DNA from: JAGOBP01 sp046328575
GTDB taxonomy: Bacteria > Chloroflexota > Anaerolineae > Fen-1058
NCBI GenBank assembly: GCA_046328575.1
Contig: JAXLWI010000007.1
Location: 33,905-97,904, forward strand
DNA: 64,000 bases
Reading direction: 5' to 3'
Part shown: in pieces, positions 62,643-64,000 of the stretch
How the letters are laid out: every line of letters starts with the position of its first letter
How positions within the stretch are numbered: position 1 is the first letter of the stretch
Made by a program: the position numbers and the translations under genes
Notes under the pieces: generated by a model
Database searches by the model: none
Seen by the model: only the letters and a program-made list of their open reading frames with translations
Told to the model about the DNA's origin: nothing

Positions 62643-64000
62643 TTAGCCGCCGACCAACTTCATCACGGACTCGTTGATCACGCCCATCAACCACATCGGA
62701 TACAGACCGATCGCCAACATCAACACTAGCAACGGTGCGAGGGCAATGGTCTCCGTCCGATTGATGTCCGTCATCTCAGCGTGATGGAGCAGTTCGTAAT
62801 TCTTCGGGCCGTGCAGCACCTTTTGAATCCCCTTCAGAATATACGCGCCCGTCATCAGCACGCCGATCGTCGACAGCGCCGTGATGCCCGTGAACACCGG
62901 CCACGAACCGCGCACGACCTGGAATTCAGCCGGGAAACCGGCGAGGCCGGGCAAGCCCAGATTCGCCATCGCGCTGAAGATCATGATGCCGCCATAGATC
63001 GGCATTACCGCCCACAAGCCGCCGAGTTTCGTGAGGTCGCGGGTGTGCGCCCGATCGTACACGATGCCGACAAGCGCGAACATCGCCGCCGCCGACAGGC
63101 CGTGCGCGAACATCTGCAGCACCGCGCCATTGACGGCGATCACGGCACTTTCCTTCACGGCCGGATCATTGCTGCCATACGAGTAGGCCGCGACCGCGAT
63201 ACCCATCACCACGAAGCCCATGTGATTGACCGACGAGTAGGCGACCAAGCGTTTGAAGTCGTTCTGCCCGTACGCGGCCAGCGCCGTGAAGACGATACCG
63301 GCCAAAGCTAACAACGCCAGGATCGGCGCAAAGTTGGCAGCCTGGGTCGGGAAAAACGGCAAAACCAATCGGAGGAAGCCGTACGCGCCCAGTTTCAGCA
63401 ATACACCCGCCAGCAACATCGAACCCGCCGTCGGGGCTTCGGTGTGCGCATCGGGCAACCACGTGTGAAACGGCCAGATCGGCACCTTGATGGCAAATGC
63501 GATCACGAACGCCCAGAAGGCGATGTCTTTGATCGTCGCAAGCGGCACACCTAGCACTGCGGTGCCCGCAAACGTCGGCCACTTTGCGGCGATTTCGGGG
63601 ATGCTGTATGTACCCAATGCCGACCAGATCAACTGGATGGACAGCAGCATGCCGACCGAACCCGCCATCGTGTAGATGAAGAACTTGAACGACGCATAGC
63701 GGCGATTGGCACTGCCCCACTGGTTGATGAGGAAGTACATCGGGACCAGGCCCACTTCCCAGAAGATGAAGAAGATGATCATGTCCAGCGACATGAACAC
63801 GCCCAGCATGCCGGTTTCCAGGAAGAGGAACAATGCCATAAACAGCGGGACACGATCTTTAATGCGGAACGAGATCAGAATGCCCAGCGGCGTCAGGATG
63901 CCCGTCAACAGCACCATCGCCAGACTGATGCCGTCCACGCCGAGATGGAAGTTGCTATTGATCTGCGTCAGCCACGGCGCACTAAAACTAAATCGATAGC
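62643..64000 (-). CDS. nuoM: NADH-quinone oxidoreductase subunit M (copy 1, N-terminus beyond right edge)
   Basis: The frame is open to base 64000; the visible 451 residues start YRFSFSAPWLTQINSNFHLG and LGVDGISLAMVLLTGILTPL, the usual place about 65 residues into NuoM. FWEVGLVPMYFLINQWGS holds the conserved Glu; VPIWPFHTWLPDAHTEAPTA the Lys and His; LVAYSSVNHMGFVVMG the later Lys/His region. It is clearly related to but distinct from the next gene (61039), so the operon encodes two NuoM-type pumps in a row, followed by NuoN. NuoL is not in view. Confidence 0.92.
   Translation of the reverse strand, partial: YRFSFSAPWLTQINSNFHLGVDGISLAMVLLTGILTPLGILISFRIKDRVPLFMALFLFLETGMLGVFMSLDMIIFFIFWEVGLVPMYFLINQWGSANRRYASFKFFIYTMAGSVGMLLSIQLIWSALGTYSIPEIAAKWPTFAGTAVLGVPLATIKDIAFWAFVIAFAIKVPIWPFHTWLPDAHTEAPTAGSMLLAGVLLKLGAYGFLRLVLPFFPTQAANFAPILALLALAGIVFTALAAYGQNDFKRLVAYSSVNHMGFVVMGIAVAAYSYGSNDPAVKESAVIAVNGAVLQMFAHGLSAAAMFALVGIVYDRAHTRDLTKLGGLWAVMPIYGGIMIFSAMANLGLPGLAGFPAEFQVVRGSWPVFTGITALSTIGVLMTGAYILKGIQKVLHGPKNYELLHHAEMTDINRTETIALAPLLVLMLAIGLYPMWLMGVINESVMKLVGG

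Overview
The window looks like a chromosomal segment of a Chloroflexota bacterium, probably Anaerolineae-like. The evidence is a run of secreted or lipid-anchored proteins with Pro/Thr-rich linkers, membrane GT-C glycosyltransferases, a long Bacillus-type SRP RNA, a Complex I operon with two adjacent NuoM-type subunits, DUF5666/DUF5667 proteins beside an ECF sigma factor, and a YabE-like G5/3D protein next to rsmA. No rRNA is present; there is one tRNA (Ser-GGA).

Region 1-3.94 kb is the accessory part. Five unrelated small genes (SAM methyltransferase, Imm5-like immunity protein, DUF4287 protein, DinB-like protein, Pro/Thr-rich lipoprotein) all read leftward and are separated by attC-like recombination sites. 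The best site (2813-2974) has perfectly complementary outer boxes and inner boxes that match the classical attC layout. I read this as an integron gene-cassette array. No integrase is in the window, so it is either a cluster of attC sites lacking an integrase or the end of an array that continues beyond base 1. A 21-bp minisatellite and short palindromic repeats separate it from the core genome.

4.7-29.8 kb, mostly rightward up to 25.8 kb: an iron/thiamine-type ABC permease and ATPase, a sugar kinase plus nucleotidyltransferase, two GT-C membrane proteins, CinA-type amidase and phosphoribosyltransferase, an ECF sigma factor with its presumed membrane partner and a related secreted protein, a cupredoxin, a cation/proton antiporter with a small PII-like protein, CorA, a patatin, pyrimidine-nucleoside phosphorylase, CysS and a GNAT enzyme. 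A leftward cluster follows: solute-binding protein, MltG, RuvX, baseplate-J-like protein.

30-43 kb: alaS (with an unusual histone-like N-terminal tail), tyrS, era, a class V aminotransferase, a GH1 glycosidase, tRNA-Ser, SRP RNA, the G5/3D cell-wall protein, rsmA, plsC and a LysM lipoprotein.

43-55.5 kb: a GAF/PAS sensor histidine kinase, then nusA-ylxR-infB-rbfA-nrnA-truB-ribF and a double-domain ThyX-like protein. From about 44.89 to 51.58 kb every gene, including essential nusA and infB, is broken by many frameshifts while both flanks are clean. This is almost certainly poor consensus sequence, not gene decay. Two isolated single-base frameshifts elsewhere (about 3.76 and 11.18 kb) fit the same cause.

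55.6-64 kb, leftward: a lipoprotein, a small membrane protein, an AAC(6')-like acetyltransferase, an F0 ATP synthase block (atpZ/I-like, atpB, atpE and an atpF carrying a delta C-terminal domain) that ends in a terminator without F1 genes, and nuoN-nuoM-nuoM, the last running off the right edge. Many promoters share an extended -10 element (TGnTATAAT).
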